Part shown: in pieces, positions 51,778 through 64,000 of the stretch
How positions within the stretch are numbered: position 1 is the first letter of the stretch
Layout: every line of letters starts with the position of its first letter
Assembly (NCBI GenBank): GCA_036320915.1
Contig: JAXBDG010000008.1
Location: 1,550,001-1,614,000, forward strand
Source of the DNA: Linnemannia elongata
Lineage: Eukaryota; Mortierellomycota; Mortierellomycetes; Mortierellales; Mortierellaceae
DNA length: 64,000 bases
Direction of reading: 5' to 3'
Notes under the pieces: generated by a model
Seen by the model: the letters and a program-made list of their open reading frames with translations, nothing else
Told to the model about the DNA's origin: nothing
The model's database searches: none
Made by a program: the position numbers and the translations under genes

Positions 51778-52992
51778 CTGCTTATCGTTCCTCTTCCTCC
51801 TACTATAACCCGTTAGTGTTTCCTGCCTTTGGTTTTCATTTTCCTAATTACCCTTTACCACCTTCATCTATCTTGTTTTCTGTTAATAAAAAAGAAATAA
51901 CCAAAGGATGCGCACAGATCCATCGTTCGCAAAAAGGATGTGGTTCGCAATTGAGTGGAGGGTAGAGTGTCTTATGTGTAAGCCTGTGTCTGTGCCCTGG
52001 GTACGCACCCTTATAATCGGGTGACAGCAGATATTTCACACATCAGAGACCTGACAAGAAACAAATACCCATGGGTTCTTCATAATGGACCCTCAACCAA
52101 TACTAAACTCGGCACGTCATTTCTCTGGCCTGGCGGGGTGAGATAGGGCAAGCAATGAGAAGGGGAACGGACAACCATGCTGATTATTTTTTCCAGTAAA
52201 CCATTGCAAGATGTAGGATCTCGAATGCTATTTATTCATGAGAGCACCAAACATCAGATATACCCGTGGCAATAGGAGGGGGATCAAATGGAGAGTGAGA
52301 AAAAAAAAAGTGAGCATTGCAACGGACATACCATTCATATTTCTGAGCATCTCTCCCTGAGCAGTGTCGATCCATGAATAGCAAAAGCATTCATCTGGCA
52401 AACATAGATCAAAGAGCTGGGAGCCCTTGTGTTTTTTTTTTTTTTTACATTTCTATTTTTCTGGCAGGCTGGCTTTTGGCAGGCTTTGAGCGTGCTTACC
52501 TACATGTGGTTCATAGGCACAGCGCGAAATAAAAATAAAACCGGCAGCAGAAAGCAAAGAAAAAGTATATAAACTCCGCGACCATCAATCAAAAATGATG
52601 AACCCACCTTCCTGAGTGGGTAAGGGAACTGGCTTCACCTTCATGTAGAGCGAGGTTATTGTGTTGCCTAGGTGTTAGATGAACGAGAAATCGGATTGAC
52701 TGTTGGAGCTATTACAGGAGAGGGTAAATCGGGATGGCAGGAAAACTGAGTGAAGAGAACGATATGTAGATATGAAAGGAGACGACACCTTCTGATATTG
52801 GATAATCCATCATGTTCCGCTAGTCGGGGTTGCACCAGTGCTCCAGTGCAACTGGAGAAAACAAGTGTCTTCGTCACGTAAAGACTTGGATATGTTTTGA
52901 CGGGTCACCTAGGCGATTACAACAGTAGACTCATTCTCGCTCTTTACAAAGAAAAAGATAATTGCTATGACATAAAAAAAAAAGAGGAAGGC

Positions 52993-53025
<33 letters not shown>

Positions 53026-53610
53026 GGTCATGGAATAGATATAGAGCGTTGGGATGTTGAGAGAAGAAAGAAGGAGGTCACGATCGAGAACTTGGAAAGG
53101 GTGAAATACAGTCGGAAAAGGAAGAGGAGAGCAAAGCGATGAGCTTTATTTTTTGTGTATGTGAAAATAGGGTTTCTATTTGAATTATGGATGTGCTTCT
53201 GGAAGATAGTTTTTTCATAGGAGGTGAGGAAGAGAAGAGAAGTGAAGTGAAGAAGAGGGCCGTTAGAGTTGCCACCTGTCTGTTCATTTCCCTGGTTTGC
53301 ATCTATTTATTTTTATCTGTCTGTCTACATTGTTTTATTTTAATTACCAAGCTGCAGAAGAAGAAGCAAGAGGAATGCCTGTCGAGCCTATCAGTCGAGC
53401 GTCAAAGAAGGGACGAATAGCGATAGTTCATTTGTGTTGTTTGTGTTGTTTGCAATGTTGTTTGTGTGTATGTGAGTTTGCGATGCGGAGGAGAATTATT
53501 CTTCATTCTCGGGAGATGAAGACAACTCACAACAAAAGGGCGATACCTTTTTCCCTGTTCATTGTCGGTAACCCTGGTGGGTGTGTGAGTGTGTGTGGGT
53601 TACACAGTCT

Positions 53611-53651
<41 letters not shown>
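53611..53651. repeat. TCTG tetranucleotide microsatellite
   Basis: About ten uninterrupted copies of TCTG. It lies 170 bases before a long CT run in the same intergenic region. Confidence 0.85.
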
Positions 53652-53822
53652 TTCTCTGTTCATACAATTAAACAGCTTGACTGATCGCCCTGACTTTAGT
53701 TTGCTCATTCCATCACTGCCATAACAATTCGGTGTCAGTCCTTTCCCTTCCTCCATGTCCCCCCTTCTCTCCCTTTTGCTTTTTATCTTCTTCTCTTTCT
53801 CTTTCTCTTTCTCCCTTCTCCC

Positions 53823-53826
53823 TCTC

Positions 53827-53918
<92 letters not shown>
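53823..53918. repeat. CT dinucleotide microsatellite of about 95 bases
   Basis: Nearly pure CT repeat with few interruptions at the 5' end, the longest microsatellite in the window. Sequences on both strands read as false low-complexity reading frames. Confidence 0.9.
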
Positions 53919-53920
<2 letters not shown>

Positions 53921-55412
53921 GTCCTTCTCTTTTCACGTTCTTCTCCTTTCCTTCCTTCTCTTTTCTTCTTTGCCTCGTACCTTCCTCCTCCACCCTCCCT
54001 CGAGGCAACTTCATATCCTTATTCCTCCATTCATTCACATTCACCCTCTCATTCACTCATTCGCACATTCACTCATCTCATCAACCAGACCCCACTTCCA
54101 TTCCCTGCACTCTTTGCATCTCAACCTCAACACACTTTTCTGAAACGACCACTTCCCGTCAGCGCACGCCCTTGTCCAACAACCTCATCACCTTCACCTA
54201 CTCTCGCACCCTCCTACTTACACCTTCACTCTCTCCCTAATTATTACACCTCCAATACCAACCAATCCAACTGAGAAGGTAATTAAACATCTTCTAACAA
54301 CTCAACAATAAGACTCAACCCTACTTTCAGGAACACCTACTTCACTTTCCCGCCCTTCTTCTCAGGAGCAGGTCGATCCCTCTAGTTTCCAGTGGCACTC
54401 ATCGCTTCCCATGAAGAAGTGTTGTTTGACACTGCAAAGCACTCGCCTCATTGCAAAGTGCAGGGACCTTAACTTACCCAGTGCAAACAATACAACCCAA
54501 CAAACAACCAACTGCACACAGACGGCAAGGCCATGGTTACACTCGATCCAATTTGTACTATTTTTTTTATTTCTTCGGCCTTCTCGACATGTACATTCCA
54601 CCTGCAAGCTGTGGAAAGCTTGTCCAGACAACAGCTGTACAAACAAGAAAAAAAAAACAACAGAGGAAAAAAAAGAGGTTGCGTGGGTGCAAGAGTGAGG
54701 AGGATTGTTGAACGAGAGAGAGAGAGAGGTAGAGAGGGTCCATAACGATTATGCGTGCAGTCAATTATGCATGAATCCAGTCCATTTTGGATGGATTTGC
54801 AACGACCTTATTTTTACGATATCCACGGGCTGCACACCATGCCATTCAGACACAACCGTCCCCTTCCTCATGCAGCTCTTCCCATATAACCTTCCTTTTT
54901 GCTTGAACCCGTGTGTAAAGAGAGAAAAAAGAAAGAACAAAGGCCGCTCTCTTGTTCTCTCTCGCTCCACACCGCCAACTGACAAAACGACTCCCTTTTT
55001 CTCTCATTCGCAATTCGTATCCTTGTTTTGTTATACATTTCCATCCTCCTTTCTTCTGTCCATTTGTCCCCCCTTCGGTTCACATGTAGGAAGGAAGGAT
55101 GGGTTATTATTATCATCACGCCTGCCCTCTCCCTTCTCTTTCTCTGTGTTGTCTTTATTGCACAGTTGTCTATCCCTTGAATTGTTGCGATGCACCTTTA
55201 TTTTTCGTTCCTTCTCCCTGCAACTCTCATGCCATCCATCCATTTCATACATAGATATTCCTACTTTTTTTTTTTTTTTTTTTTTTACGCGCACAGTTTA
55301 TTCATCGGCATAATTAGGCTCCCATGGACCACAGACGTGGTTGTGCAATGGTTATAGAACGATTCAATTGGTCAAAAAAGAGAGATCGAGAAAGAAGCGT
55401 TATACACCCATG

Positions 55413-55415
<3 letters not shown>

Positions 55416-55463
<48 letters not shown>
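55416..55463. repeat. GA dinucleotide microsatellite
   Basis: About 24 copies of GA in intergenic DNA; it produces a spurious Ser-Leu reading frame on the minus strand. Confidence 0.85.
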
Positions 55464-55466
<3 letters not shown>

Positions 55467-58439
55467 AACCAACAACCTCCTTTTTTTGGCTACCTTTAAT
55501 TGATGGCACTATCCCGAGGCGGGGTAACATCTTATTACAGCTGCTGCTGTTGTTTGCTACATGAACGATGTAATAATAACAGGGCCAGGGACCGGAAAAA
55601 ATGGTTCTGAAACATGACCAGTCGAGCTGAGTGCTTGTTTGTAATGAATGGTGTCGATGATTCCCTCCCTCCCTCTCCATCTATTTCATAGTCCCGACCG
55701 GACCCCCAATTCACACCCCTGCCCTATTCTCATTGTTTAAATCACTCTTAAACTCATACATATATCGCATATCTCTTCCCCCCCATCACGGCTAAGCCTT
55801 CGTAATCACCATCATCACCGTTTGTTTGTGCAATTGCTGAGTTGTTGGAAGCTCAGCCGGTTGAGGATACTGTCTTCGACAATCAAAGACGTAAGAGAAA
55901 AAAAATCCTGGGACTGGGATTGAGATGGGTTCTCGCCCCTTCGTTCTTTTGACAGCCCGGCACGCGATCCTCGTTCTTTTCTTTCTCTTCTCTTTCTCTT
56001 TGTTCTCCCCTTCTGGTCTCCCCCTTTGTTGCCGCTGATAACGCGTTGTCTCTTTTACTTTCTCAGTGCCACGGTGTGTGCCTTTGTCCTTTGTCCTTTG
56101 CCCTTACACACTCTCTCCTTTATTTTTACTAATTCATCCATTCGGTCAATTCATTCACTCATTCATTCAATCGCACCCACCACCTACCTACGTACCTTCG
56201 CCCGTTTCTCGTTTTTCATTATTTTTTTAGTTATCTTCTGTTCGCGTCCTCAGTCTCTTTTCTTGTTTACACTCTTTTTCTCCCCTTCCCTTTCCTCCCC
56301 CCTCTTCACCCCTCCTTCTCCAATCTTCTCCTCTCCCAAGATCGATTCCAAGGACATGTGCAGATCCTGCCTGCGTCTATTGCAACCGACTCTCTGGCCA
56401 ACTCTTCCTCATCCTCACCCACTCTAATTTTTCTCCCTCTCTCTCAATCCCTTTCTCTTTCTTATTCCAACCTCTCTTCCTCCTCACTCTCTTTTCCCTC
56501 TGCAGCTACCACTACCAACTCTCCGCCACTCCTTTCTAATACCTCTTTCAGCAAAGTCGGGTAACGATCCCTTCGCCTCAGCACCACTCCGCCCCGCCTT
56601 TGCAGAGGTACACATCACACCGCACACATTCTCTCAGTGCACACTGACACTTTCGTTACACCATCCATTCAAACTGGCCTATTTTCCGTTATGATTTTCT
56701 TTTCTCAAAAAACAACCTCGCTACTACCGGACTGGATTGTATCCGATCGAAGCGGGACACAGGCTTTTTAAACTGTGTTTCTATTTATTCATGGTGGTCA
56801 ATGCGATATGGACACACTATCACTCAGAGAGCAGAATTCTTTTTCCGGATACTCGACATTGGAATCGTTTTACGACGGTTATCCTTGCCCTATCTGTGGC
56901 GAAGCAGTTTCTCCAACAGCGCTTCACCTTTCCTCATTTTTTATTGTATCAATTGTTTTTTCCTGCCTGTCTCTCGGATCAAATGATCGTCCTATTTTGG
57001 GCGAAGGGCAGCGCGCGTACTCTCTCTTTCCTCTTGTTCTCTCGGCCTTACTACCCTTGAATCACGCTGGTTCCAGGCATGATCCAACACATCTAAGAAA
57101 AGAAGCCAAGAAAGAGTTTCTCCCCCTCATCCGCCACCCATCCACTTCGCCTGTGTTTAGTCCTTGACCATCAACTGTTTCCTGTCGCATACGTGATCTT
57201 GGCTGTCTCATTTTTGCACATTGCCCTTGTACCCCCAGCGCTTCAGCATCAACAGCCATCACTTCCTCGCCGCCTCAACATCCAACACACATGCCCAAAA
57301 CAAAAAAAAGGCTCGCTTAAGAAGTGCTCATGTCTCATACCGTTTTTTTTGCCTTGTCTTTATTAATTAGACACAAGCAAGATTCCTCGACTGCTGTGCA
57401 CCACCTTGATTTTTTTTTTACGTTTGTTTGTACACTAATCAAGGTAAGCAACATCCATCCAATCCCATACACAAACATCCCTACCAACCTAGCTGACGAT
57501 AACAAGACAGCGAAAAGGCGTAGCGTGAAGAGGGGCAACATCGGTAGATATTGAAGACTTTATCATTTGGAGCCTATAGCCTGATATATGTCTGTATACC
57601 TCCCCTCTTTACTGCCCCCTTCCGGCTTGCTATTGCTTTGTTCCCTTGGCAAAAGAACACACTTTTTGTTTTGTTTCTTTCCCTTTTTCTTCTATGGACC
57701 TTGCCTCCTGGCTATTTTGTGTATTTTTCCCTCAATCCCTTTGTTTTATTATTTTGCGTGGTCTCCTTGTTTTTTTTCCTGTTTCTTTGACGACCTCCGT
57801 GTAGTTCCTGGTTCAAGTATTCACTTTATTTTTAACAAAGAGAGGATATATAAGAAAAAAGGAAAGAAATTGAGCAAGAATGCGATTATAAGATTGGGGA
57901 ATAATAACGAAAGAGACAAGAAAGCTGGAGACAAGAGAGAAGGGGCATTGGAGCTTTGTTATCGATCGAGAGGGAGAGAGAGTAGTAGAGAGAGAGAAAG
58001 ATAATTAGACCCCGTTTTGCATCCCGATCCTGTCTGGGAATCGTGTTGCTCTGTCTCCCTTGTTATTACTATTTGGCATTTGTTATACATGTGCGTTTGG
58101 CACCAGTGTCATATTGAATTTTGAACCCTTTTGACGTTGACACTATCTGGATGCCTATCCTAGCGTGAAGTAATACGCGAAAGGGTCTGTCTGCTATAAG
58201 GAAGAGATGAAGAGAAGAAAAGAATGTGGCACGACGTTGAGGTCTGATCGCCCTTGGCTGGCAATCTATCCCCTGACAAGGGAGGGGGGTGGCAGGAACT
58301 AATTTTTCGTACAAAGTCTGAGGCCCAGATTATTTGTTTTTATTTTTATTTTTTTGTGATGTGTGCCTGAGAAGTAGGTGGACTCTTTGTATCCATCATG
58401 ATCACTGTGTATCTCTTCTACTCCAGCTGGTTCCTGTAT

Positions 58440-58462
58440 GGGCGGGGCGGGGCGGGGCGGGG
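58440..58462. promoter_or_regulatory. Tandem GGGGC array upstream of chitin synthase
   Basis: Four tandem GGGGC-type units give four or more G-runs in 23 bases, enough for a G-quadruplex. Each unit also contains GCGGGG, a match to the Mig1/CreA consensus SYGGRG. It lies about 790 bases upstream of the chitin synthase start. The role is inferred. Confidence 0.4.
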
Positions 58463-59250
58463 AAGACGTCTCTAGTCTGGCCTGACAATAGCCAGTAAGC
58501 CTTCTTGGAATACCAGCCCCAACCGGCCTCTACTGGGATCCGTCATGTGTCTTTCTCATTCTCTTTCATTCATTTCCATTCCGCCATCGACCTTTACGTT
58601 TCCTGGGCTTGTGTGCTATACCTATGTTCTTGTTATGATATCCGTTATTTTATTATTATTTGCCTCCATTCCCAATCCCACGTTCTCCCAAGTACACTAG
58701 TACAACAACAACGACTTCTCCTTTTATCATCAACTTCTATCTCATCCTTCCGTCCCTGTGGATCCTGGTCTCCTTCACTCTCTTATCCTGACCCAATCCA
58801 TTGATACTGCTCGACCCTTTTTTTTTTTTTTTTTTTTTGTTGTACTCTCATTTGCAACTCCGGATCCTCCTCACCGACAACTACTTCAACCGCCACCTCT
58901 CGTCTCTCTTCCTTTCTCTTTTCGTTTGTTTTCTTTCTTTCATGTCTTCTTCACTTCTTCGTCATCACACTCCGGCGCACACGTCCATCTATCTCATTTA
59001 TTAGTATCATCCTTCTTTAACGCCAATTGACCAACACACATACAGACATACATACCTCCTTTCTTACTCAACGTCTTTTCAAAACCTCAACCTTTTTGTT
59101 GTTTTCCCATCAACTCGACCTTCTTTACATACTCCTACCTTCATATAATTATCTGTACCACCAATCAAAAACGACCACTTCCTTCATACTCTTCTCTAAC
59201 CAGCAACAACAACAACCTTGCACACCAATCCTCCTTATATATAATATAGC

Positions 59251-62200
59251 ATGGAATCAACATACCAGGACTTGGAGAGTCAATCGGCACATGATGACTC
59301 TCACGGTCGTCGCCAATCCCAGGGCGTTTTGACCATCGACACCTCCAATTCTGCTAACCGCCCACAGGGGCGCCCCGCGACGGGGTTCCGTCGTCAAAAG
59401 TCGCTCGTCCGCCCAGAACGCGAGCGCATCGATCGCAACCACCCTCAATACTACTATAGAAACGCCACTCAGAATCTGGATGGATCTCATATCAAGGTTC
59501 AAGCGTCGACCACAGGCAACGATCCCAACATTGCACCCAACAGCGCAACGACTGCGGGTAGTGGAGGGATCCGGCGAGGCAAGAGTGTACTTGGACGTGA
59601 GATTGAGAAGCCTGGGACGATGCGCAATAAGGCCAAGGCAGCGGCGGCGCCGAAGCGCAAGACGATTGCAGATATCAAGAACCTCAAGAACCCTCTGAAG
59701 AAGGAGAAGCGTGAATGGCCTTCCAAGTGGATCATCTACTATAATGCCATCACCTGCTGCTTCCCAGCGGCCATCCTGAAGCGCTGTGGTAAGTTTACAA
59801 CAGAAAAAAAAATTGCAATGGAAGGAAAAACACACAGGACACGTCCATCCGACGGACTTCTGGGCCCAGAGTGGACGAGAGACAATGGCCGAGAGAATGG
59901 AAAGAGAATGGAAGGACCCGACCGGTTCCAGATTACAACCGAAACCCCGACTCCATTTTTTTTTACCTTTCTCTGTTAATGCTTGATTGATGGATTGATC
60001 ATGTCAGCTAACTCTTATAAATACACTGTTGATATCAACAATAGGTATGCACACGCAAGAGATTCAACGGGCATGGCGTGAAAAGATCGCATTGGTGTCG
60101 CTGATCGTCATGATGGTTCTCGCCGTCGCCTTCTTGACCTTCGGACTTCAACAAGCACTCTGTCAAGATGAGCAGAGCGGAAAGTTCGTCGCCGGATCTA
60201 GAGACCAGGATGTGATCGTCAACGGCATGGGATACTACTTCAACGCAGAGGATAGCGGCAACGGGGAATTCTTCTGGAAACATCCTTCACTTAACAAGGA
60301 GATCTCAAGCGAAGAGGTCGATATCATGAACGCCCCCGGCTATGCTGCCAAGGGTATGGACGCCTCTTTCTTGTTCCAGGAGCCCGCTGGCGGAGCCTGC
60401 GAGGGTTTGATCACCCGTGCCGCCCCTGCTGCTGCTAATGACAACCAAGCCAACCTTTACTTCCCCTGTGTCATGCTGAACATCGACGGCTCCTCGCAGA
60501 TCAATCAGACCCTCGACAGGAGCGGCGCCGCCTGCCATCTGCCTCAAGCCGATCGCACCTTCTGGAATGACCTCAAGAGACGGTACAATGCCCCCGCCTA
60601 CTACACCTGGGGCAACATCTCTAACCCTGACCGCGACTTCTTCGCCTTCGACGGTGATGTCATTGACGCCAAAATTCTCAAGCACATCAAGCCTGACTAC
60701 TTGGTAGACCCTGCCATTGATGCTCTCCGCAACGGAACAATCCGCCTCCAGAGAGACCTCTCTTTCCTCTTTGTCCAGAAGAAGATGATCAAGGTCGGTG
60801 CCTGTCTTAAGCAGATCGCCCGTGTTGGTGCCGTGGATTCCAAGACGATTGGTTGTATGACCTCCGATGTCATTACCTACGTCTCGCTGGTTATTATTCT
60901 GGGTGTCGTCTTTATCAAATTCTTCTTGGCCGTCTTCTTTGGCTGGTTCCTCAGCCACAAGCTCGGTGGATTCAATAACGAGACCTACCAAGACCGGATG
61001 AAGCGCGCGGAGCAAATTGAGGCCTGGAGTTCAGATATTAACCGCCCCGCCTTTGCCAGCAACAAGCGCACGACCTTCTTCCCCACCACATCGCGTTTCA
61101 CCCCCACGACCAACGGCAGCGGAAGCAACCTGAGTACACCCATGGGTGTCCCAACTGCCCGACCCATTTCCTCCTTCAACCGCCCCGGCAGTGTCTTCAA
61201 CAAGCCCTACACTCCCCCAGGATCCCCCGGCATCAACCCTGCCTTCCTCTCTGCCTCCAGCACCTCTCTGAGCCGCAACTCGTACTTTAACCAGACTCTG
61301 GGTCCTAACGGTACTCCTCCACCATCACCTCCACCTCTGCCCAGTGGCATGAGGCCATCGAGTGTTGCAAGCTTTGGTGGCAACGGTATCCGCAACATCT
61401 CCCGTCGCTCCTCGACCTCGTCCTCGACTGCAACCCAGCCCTCCAACTGCCCCATGCCCGTCTCGCCCCATGTCATCTCTCAGCCTCCTGTCTCGTTCCA
61501 GCCTTTCAACTTCCCCTTAATCCACACCATGGCCTTAGTCACCTGTTACTCTGAGGGCATTGATGGACTTCGAACTACACTGGACTCGATTGCAACTACC
61601 GACTACCCCAACTCGCACAAGTTGATTGTCGTTATTTGCGACGGAATGATTATCGGAGCCGGAAACAACATGTCGACCCCCGATATCTGTTTGTCAATGA
61701 TGCAGGACGACTTGGTCCCCCGCGACGATGTCATTGCCCACTCCTATGTTGCTATTGCCGATGGAACCAAGCGCCACAACATGGCCAAGGTCTACGCAGG
61801 ATTCTACAAGTACGACGACGAGACTGTTCCCGACAAGAAGCTCCAGAAACGTGTCCCCATGTGTTTGATCGTCAAGGTCGGTGGCCCCACCGAGCAGAAC
61901 ATGCCCAAGCCCGGAAACCGTGGAAAGCGTGACTCTCAGATTATTTTGATGGGCTTCTTGCAGCACGTTATGTTTGACGAGCGTTTGACCTCATTCGAGT
62001 ACGAACTCTTCAACACCATCTGGCGTCTTACTGGAGTTGCCCCCGACCGCTATGAAATTGTCCTCATGGTAAGCATACAACTCTATGCAAATGCGTATCT
62101 GACACTGGTAATTATTTTGCTCTAATGCCTAACAAATCCTCTTTATTTCGTACAATGAATAGGTGGATGCTGATACAAAGGTTTACCCTGACTCCTTGTC

Positions 62201-63725
62201 GCGTATGATTGCTGCTATGGCCCACGACCACGACATTATGGGGTTGTGCGGTGAAACCAAGATTGCCAACAAGACGGACTCGTGGGTGACCATGATCCAG
62301 GTCTTTGAGTACTACATTTCCCATCATATGTCCAAGGCATTCGAATCGATGTTCGGAGGTGTCACCTGTCTGCCCGGATGCTTCTGCATGTACCGTATCA
62401 AGGCTCCTAAGGGCCCCAATGGCTACTGGGTCCCCATCCTGGCCAATCCCGATATTGTTGAGCACTACTCCGAGAACGTTGTCGATACCCTCCACAAGAA
62501 GAACTTGCTGCTTCTTGGTGAAGATCGCTACCTCTCGACGCTTATGCTGAGAACATTCCCCAAGCGCAAGATGATGTTTGTTCCTCAGGCCATCTGCAAG
62601 ACCGTTGTCCCCGATACCTTCAAAATTCTGCTGTCTCAGCGTCGTCGCTGGATCAACTCGACGATCCATAACCTGATGGAGTTGGTCCTTGTCCGCGATC
62701 TCTGCGGTACCTTCTGCTTCTCGATGCAGTTTGTCATCTTCATGGAGTTGGTCGGAACAGTTGTCTTGCCTGCTGCTATCTCGTTCACTATCTACCTGGT
62801 CACCATCTCGATTTACCGCGCCATTTCTCACGACGAAAAGATCCCAGATACAACCGTTCCCTTGTTGCTTCTTGCCGCTATTCTGGGTCTCCCTGCTGTT
62901 CTGATTGTGATGACCTCGCGTAAGATGGTCTATGTCGGCTGGATGATGGTCTACCTGTGCTCAATCTTTGTCTGGAACTTTGTTCTGCCCGCCTATGCCT
63001 ACTGGCATTTCGATGATTTCTCTTGGGGTCAGACCCGTATGGTTGCTGGAGAAGTCGCCGGAGCCGATCACGGAGGCAAAGAGGGTCAATTCGACAGTTC
63101 GCATATTGTGATGAAGCGCTGGGGCGAGTGGGAGAAGGAACGTCGTCAAAAGGCCGCTATCCTCGCTGGTCTGCCCACACCTCAGTTCCTGGTCTCGGAT
63201 TCAGGAGAGGATTGGCATGTGAAGGAGGAAGAGCTGTCAGATGAGAGCTCGAGCTCTCGCAGGACTGGCGATAGCTGCCTGCCCTTTGCGAGTCGCCACT
63301 TGACGACTGGTTCGTCAGGCTCGGCTGGAACGGGCGTTTATTCGCTTTCGGACCCAGTCTACAACCCCATGATGCCCGGCATGGATTCGATCCCGCTGAT
63401 GAACATGCATGCGCCTGCCCCAGGTGGGACGATAGGACGCCAGAGGGCCTCACAGATGCCTCCTCCCTCAGCGTCAGCGTTTAACAATGGCGTTGTCGTC
63501 GTGCCGGATCGTGTCGCACCCGGTGGTCGCCCTCCATACTCGTCTTCGCCCAAGCCGTCCAACAACAACAGCACGGGCTACATGCCTCCACCACTGCCTC
63601 CAAGTGGACCTCGTCTGAACTCGATCGATACTAGAGCTCCCTCCCCATCACCGTTGTCGGCAACGATAACGATGTCTGAACCTACCACTGCCAATGCTCG
63701 CTCAGAGTCACGACAGGACTCATAA
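59251..63725 (+). CDS. Chitin synthase, division 2 (class IV/Chs3-like)
   Basis: Exons 59251-59788, 60045-62068 and 62163-63725 give 1374 residues. The basic N-terminal cytosolic part (to about 155) precedes two membrane helices (about 160-180 and 190-212). A lumenal region with Cys and N-glycosylation sequons follows, then a helix pair near 465-490 and a Ser/Pro-rich cytosolic linker. The glycosyltransferase core runs from about residue 664 and carries CDG, VDADT (855-859), the acceptor site segment PGCFCMYR (925-932), EDRYL (974-978) and QRRRW (1013-1017). C-terminal membrane helices and a Pro/Ser-rich tail end the protein. It makes chitin from UDP-GlcNAc at the plasma membrane. No myosin motor head is present, which excludes classes V and VII. 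The start follows a TATATATAATATA stretch in the leader. Confidence 0.96.
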
Positions 63726-64000
63726 AAGCACGCCCCTCCTGCCCATTATACAAAAAGGAACGTTGGGGATGACAAAAATGAGCCTTGGATAGGAGAGAAG
63801 GAGGGTGGCTATTGACAACAGCCAGCGCGATTCATGCAGATAAAAAAAAAAAAAAAAAAAAAAAAAGGACGTACCCTAAAAAAACACATACATAGCTCTC
63901 AAGTCCCCCACCCTCTCTCCTCCTTTGGAGAGAGGAAGGAGGGGGGTGCCATACCCTTCCGCACAGCACACCCTCTCACTCACATATAACCACACACACA
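63726..64000. other. Region downstream of chitin synthase
   Basis: Contains a poly-A run (63842-63866), a perfect 9-base hairpin (63912-63920 pairing with 63927-63935) and CA-rich sequence to the window edge. No gene is seen. Confidence 0.6.
63912..63935 (+). repeat. Hairpin CCTCTCTCC-N6-GGAGAGAGG after chitin synthase
   Basis: A perfect 9-base stem with a 6-base loop, 187 bases after the stop codon, probably in or just after the 3' UTR. Such a stem could form in RNA; the sequence gives no further sign of function. Confidence 0.6.

Larger units (their letters stand above)
51778..59250. other. 7.5 kb repeat-rich intergenic region upstream of chitin synthase
   Basis: No gene is supported. The region holds GA repeats (52993-53022, 55416-55463), a TCTG tetranucleotide array (53611-53651), a roughly 95-base CT run (53823-53918) and a GGGGC array (58440-58462). 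Three pyrimidine-rich, CATTCA-rich blocks (53700-54270, 55970-56560, 58520-59250) look like 5' leader sequence of this genome. The last ends at the chitin synthase ATG; the earlier two may be alternative first exons or relics of other promoters. A 7-base hairpin lies at 52829-52852. Confidence 0.55.

Noticed and set aside
52829..52852. GTTGCAC/GTGCAAC hairpin
   Set aside because: Only a 7-base stem in unique sequence with no gene next to it; likely chance.
53559..54274. Arg/Glu or Ser/Leu repeat frames on both strands
   Set aside because: Translations of the CT microsatellite.
56808..57167. 120-residue frame beginning MDTLSLREQN with a CPIC motif and one hydrophobic stretch
   Set aside because: Mildly protein-like, but too short, with no homology I can name and repeat-rich surroundings; left unannotated.
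60305..61015. Minus-strand frame opposite chitin synthase
   Set aside because: Antisense of a conserved exon; no independent signal.

Overview
The window looks like nuclear DNA of an early-diverging filamentous fungus, most likely Mortierellomycotina or a close Mucoromycota relative. The genes have several short spliceosomal introns with GTAAGT/GTATGT-type donors. Coding exons are GC-balanced, while intergenic DNA and introns are full of long homopolymers and CT/GA microsatellites. Regulators carry long glutamine tracts, and the gene set is eukaryotic and fungal: velvet factor, Zn2Cys6 factor, class IV-like chitin synthase, Spt23/Mga2-like factor, fused ADE5,7. I saw no bacterial, viral or organellar segment, no rRNA or tRNA, no CRISPR array and no recognisable transposase or reverse transcriptase. 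Exon models were assembled by hand from splice signals, and each total closes in frame.

Layout: (1) 106-2638 (+), a bHLH regulator whose helix-loop-helix is split over three exons. (2) 2639-6388, a repeat-rich gap. (3) 6389-9781 (+), a two-PAS-domain protein. (4) 10088-13590 (-), ADE5,7 (GARS-AIRS) of purine synthesis, convergent with the PAS gene. (5) 14123-16947 (-), Sec63 of the ER translocon. (6) 17558-19405 (-), a type II membrane protein related to O-fucosyltransferases. (7) 20836-22193 (-), a decayed gene. (8) 22844-30252 (-), a very large Spt23/Mga2-like regulator with polyQ, DNA-binding, IPT/TIG, ankyrin and leucine-rich regions. (9) 31606-34296 (-), Sad1/USP39 of the tri-snRNP. (10) 34477-37204 (-), a velvet regulator. 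(11) 37205-40675, a divergent intergenic region. (12) 40676-42357 (+), an adrenodoxin-type mitochondrial ferredoxin. (13) 42683-46801 (-), a Zn2Cys6 transcription factor. (14) 49597-51777 (+), an unrecognised Q-rich protein. (15) 51778-59250, a 7.5 kb repeat-rich region. (16) 59251-63725 (+), chitin synthase.

The genes form no operon-like pathway. Housekeeping functions (purine synthesis, ER translocation, splicing, Fe-S cluster supply, cell wall) alternate with transcriptional regulators (bHLH, PAS, Spt23-like, velvet, Zn cluster). The most unusual items are the Spt23/Mga2-like protein, which has a C-terminal leucine-rich module and no membrane anchor, and the decayed multi-exon gene beside it.
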